From positions 1 to 7,389 of the forward strand of contig VSMY01000119.1 in assembly GCA_009773995.1 (NCBI GenBank): 7,389 bases of DNA, given 5' to 3'. Below, one piece after another: positions 5,428 through 7,389 of this stretch. Within the stretch, counting starts at the first letter, position 1; the number at the start of each line of letters is the position of its first letter. The translations under genes were made by a program, and so were the position numbers. The notes beneath the pieces were generated by a model. It did no database searches. It had not been told where the DNA came from and saw nothing but the letters and a program-made list of their open reading frames with translations. Source of the DNA: Oscillibacter sp. Its GTDB lineage: Bacteria; Bacillota; Clostridia; Oscillospirales; Oscillospiraceae.

Positions 5428-6419
5428 AACGCGCGTTCCCGGCGGCGCTGCTGGCTTTGAGCCTCGTGTTTGGCTCCGCCTGCGGAGCCGGGACGAATCT
5501 TCAAGGAGATTCGTCCAATGAGGACCTGACGGTCATCGGCATGTGCCAGGTGGGGGCGGAGTCCGACTGGCGGGTGGCGAATTCCGAGTCAATGAAGGCG
5601 GTGTTTACCGAGGAAAGCGGTTACCGTCTCCTGTTTGAGGACGCCCGGCAGAAACAGGAAAACCAGATTACCGCCATCCGAAAATTCATTCAGCAGCAGG
5701 TGGACTATATCGTCCTGATGCCCATCAGCGAAAGCGGCTGGGACTCCGTGCTCCAAGAGGCGAAGGAGGCGGAGATCCCCGTCATTTTAGTAGACCGCAT
5801 GGCGGACGTGGGGGACGAGAGCCTCTATGCCGCCCACATTGGATCCGACTTTTTGAAGGAGGGGAGGCAGGCCGCCGCCTGGATGGAAAACGCCTTTCGG
5901 GAGGCGGAGGGCCCCGTCCGCATCATTCATGTTCAGGGGACCTTGGGCTCCACCGCCCAGCTTGGCCGCACGGCGGCGCTGGAAGAGGCGGTGGAGGCTC
6001 ACGAGAATTGGGAATTGCTGACCCAGCTGGACGGGGATTTTACCCAGGCCAAGACCTATGAGGTCATGACGGAATACCTTTCCTCCCTGCCGGGGAGAGG
6101 AGATATCGACGTGGTCTACTGTGAGAACGACAACATTGCCTTTGGAGCCCTCCAGGCCCTGGAGGAACGGGGATATGTCTGTGGCCGGGAGGGCGTGAGC
6201 GTCATCACCTTCGACGCCACCCGGGGAGCTCTGGTGGAGTGCCTGAACGGAAGGATCGCCCTGGCGGTGGAGTGCAACCCCCTTCTGGGCCCGCTGGTGG
6301 AGACGGTGATCCAGGACATGGAGGCGGGCCGGACGCCGGAAAAGCATGCTTATGTGGAGGAACAGATCTTCACCGCGGAGAACCTGACAAAGGCGCTGAT
6401 AGAGAGCCGGGAATACTGA
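5424..6419 (+). CDS. YtfQ-like sugar-binding lipoprotein (Peripla_BP_4), likely sensory partner of the kinase
   Basis: This 331-residue protein has a lipoprotein signal (KR, hydrophobic LLALSLVFGSA, Cys20). The lipobox is slightly unusual, with Gly at -3. The mature part is a type I periplasmic sugar-binding fold and closely resembles the galactofuranose-binding protein YtfQ from memory: MCQVGAESDWR near the start, then QKQENQITAIRKFI, SGWDSVLQEAKEAEIPVILVDR, VQGTLGSTAQLGR, GDFTQAK, and VECNPLLGP towards the end. A furanose sugar is a reasonable guess, but ribose, xylose or arabinose binders share the fold. AAAGGAGG at 5406-5413 serves the ATG, which overlaps the kinase TGA. A terminator follows at once, so no transporter ATPase or permease is co-transcribed. 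This suggests either a receptor for the kinase or a binding subunit for a transporter encoded elsewhere. Confidence 0.93.
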   Translation: MKRAFPAALLALSLVFGSACGAGTNLQGDSSNEDLTVIGMCQVGAESDWRVANSESMKAVFTEESGYRLLFEDARQKQENQITAIRKFIQQQVDYIVLMPISESGWDSVLQEAKEAEIPVILVDRMADVGDESLYAAHIGSDFLKEGRQAAAWMENAFREAEGPVRIIHVQGTLGSTAQLGRTAALEEAVEAHENWELLTQLDGDFTQAKTYEVMTEYLSSLPGRGDIDVVYCENDNIAFGALQALEERGYVCGREGVSVITFDATRGALVECLNGRIALAVECNPLLGPLVETVIQDMEAGRTPEKHAYVEEQIFTAENLTKALIESREY

Positions 6420-6420
6420 G

Positions 6421-6463
6421 AAACGGCCGGGAACGGATGCTGCCATCCGTTCCCGGCCGTTTT
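6421..6463. terminator. Strong bidirectional terminator between the sensor operon and the AraR-like gene
   Basis: A perfect 19-bp stem (6421-6439 with 6444-6462) has the tetraloop CTGC and ends in TTTT at 6460-6463 on the plus strand and CGTTT on the minus strand. It begins one base after the stop codon of the binding protein and ends six bases before the convergent gene's stop, so it serves both transcripts. Confidence 0.93.
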
Positions 6464-6469
6464 GTCCGA

Positions 6470-7389
6470 TCACCCGCTGTTTCGCACGACCAGCTCCCAT
6501 TCCAGGGATTTCGAGCGGGCCGCCTCGCCCAGCAGAAGGCCGATCATCTGTTCCGCCGCCACCCGGCCCATGCGGCTGCGGTGGCTGAGGGAGGTGATGG
6601 GCACGGGGCCCAGCTGGCTCAGATAGCTGTTGTCGAAGCTGACCACCGCCACCTCCTCCGGCACCCGGCGGCCCGCCTCCAGCAGGGCTTGGATCAGGTG
6701 ATAGGCAATTTCATCGTTGTAGCAGATCACCGCCGTAGCATCCTCCAGCCGCTTCTGGAGAAAATTGGTCAGCAAGCGCCCGTCCTTCTTCTCCAGGAGG
6801 TGGCGGCGGTCCTCGGTATCGTACCAGGCGAAACGCCCGTCCTGAATGGACAGCCCCGCGTCCCGGAGGGCGGAGACGGCTCCATGGTAACGCTGAGGAC
6901 CCTGCACGTCGTCGCTTTTAAAAATCCCGGCGATTTCCCGGTGACCCCGTCCCGCCAGGTAGCGGGCCAGCTGATAGCCGCCGCCGTAATTGTCGTCCGC
7001 CACACAGGGGACCCGTTCCAGTCCGGCATAAGCGCCGTGGAGGAAGACGATGGGCGCGCCCGTCTGGAGAAGACGCTGGTAGAGGTCGGCGTTCGGAGTG
7101 GGCAGGGCGGTTTTGGAGCCCTCTACCAGAAGGCCGCTCACCGGCTCTTCCAGCAGACGGAGGAGGATTTCCCGCTCCGTGCTGACCCGGTTTTCCGTGG
7201 CGTAGACGGCGGTAGAGTAGCCTTGGCGGGAGAAGACGTCCGAGGCGTCGTGGAGAATGGCGGGGAAGATGTAATCGTCCAGAAAGGAGGTTACCACAGC
7301 GATCTGCCGGGGCGCCGCCCCAGGGAGGAGGCCGGTGGCGTAGGAGCCGCTGCCCTGCCGCCGTTGGATCAGTCCCTCCTCCTCCAGAA
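6470..7389 (-). CDS. araR: AraR-like GntR/LacI-type transcriptional repressor, N-terminus beyond the window
   Basis: The visible 305 residues begin inside the wing of a GntR-type winged helix (LEEEGLIQRRQGSGSYATG), so the frame continues past the window edge; about 55 residues are missing compared with Bacillus AraR (about 362). The rest is a LacI-type sugar-sensing domain. Segments closely match AraR as remembered: TSFLDDYIFPAI, SGLLVEGSKTAL with TPN, GIFKSDDVQGPQRY, AVICYNDEIAYHLI and VVSFDNSYLSQLG. AraR represses L-arabinose uptake and use genes and lets go when arabinose binds; the same fold also serves other sugars, so the ligand here is inferred. A GTG at 7297 is not the true start, since the wing lies upstream in frame. 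The gene converges on the sensor operon and shares its terminator. Its neighbour's YtfQ-like binding protein supports a pentose or furanose theme. Confidence 0.9.
   Translation of the reverse strand, partial: LEEEGLIQRRQGSGSYATGLLPGAAPRQIAVVTSFLDDYIFPAILHDASDVFSRQGYSTAVYATENRVSTEREILLRLLEEPVSGLLVEGSKTALPTPNADLYQRLLQTGAPIVFLHGAYAGLERVPCVADDNYGGGYQLARYLAGRGHREIAGIFKSDDVQGPQRYHGAVSALRDAGLSIQDGRFAWYDTEDRRHLLEKKDGRLLTNFLQKRLEDATAVICYNDEIAYHLIQALLEAGRRVPEEVAVVSFDNSYLSQLGPVPITSLSHRSRMGRVAAEQMIGLLLGEAARSKSLEWELVVRNSG

Noticed and set aside
1..7389. CRISPR arrays, tRNA or rRNA genes, insertion sequences, toxin-antitoxin or other defence genes
   Set aside because: Looked for by eye and none seen: no regularly spaced repeats, no transposase-like frames, and no defence-type domains in the real genes.

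Overview
The window is GC-rich DNA with strong purine-rich ribosome binding sites. Its genes (a YesM/YesN-type two-component pair, a YtfQ-like sugar-binding lipoprotein, an AraR-like GntR/LacI repressor, an amidase with an SLH-like tail, short phage holin-like proteins) suggest a high-GC gut Clostridia member, for example an Oscillospiraceae relative of Flavonifractor, Lawsonibacter or Oscillibacter. This placement is an inference from gene families and composition; there is no rRNA marker.

Layout. (1) Positions 1-2032 form a phage-like block. On the plus strand lie the 3' end of a cysteine-rich protein of unknown function (1-483) and an Amidase_2-type N-acetylmuramoyl-L-alanine amidase starting at a GTG (531-1256). 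A terminator hairpin follows at 1353-1386. Two small membrane proteins on the minus strand converge on it: a 79-residue holin-like protein (1409-1648) and a 94-residue protein with one membrane segment and a charged tail (1748-2032). (2) Positions 2033-2386 are a 354-base intergenic region between divergent transcripts. It holds several dyads, including a near-consensus cre-like site and a perfect 16-bp palindrome, and a weak promoter candidate. (3) Positions 2387-6419 are a three-gene operon: a YesN-type response regulator (REC, central domain, AraC-type HTH), a YesM-type sensor kinase and a YtfQ-like sugar-binding lipoprotein. Both junctions are 4-base ATGA overlaps. The operon ends in a perfect 19-bp-stem terminator that also serves the convergent gene. 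(4) Positions 6470-7389, minus strand, hold most of an AraR-like regulator whose DNA-binding N-terminus lies beyond the window.

Working model. The binding lipoprotein probably captures a sugar outside the membrane, with furanose forms such as galactofuranose or arabinofuranose as leading guesses. It may present the sugar to the helical outer domain of the kinase, which would phosphorylate the response regulator to switch on sugar uptake or degradation genes. No permease or ATPase follows the binding protein before the terminator, so a sensing role (a three-component system, as described for XylFII-LytS/YesN in clostridia) is at least as plausible as transport. The adjacent AraR-like repressor would add an intracellular sugar sensor. 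The phage-like block looks unrelated to this sugar-sensing region.
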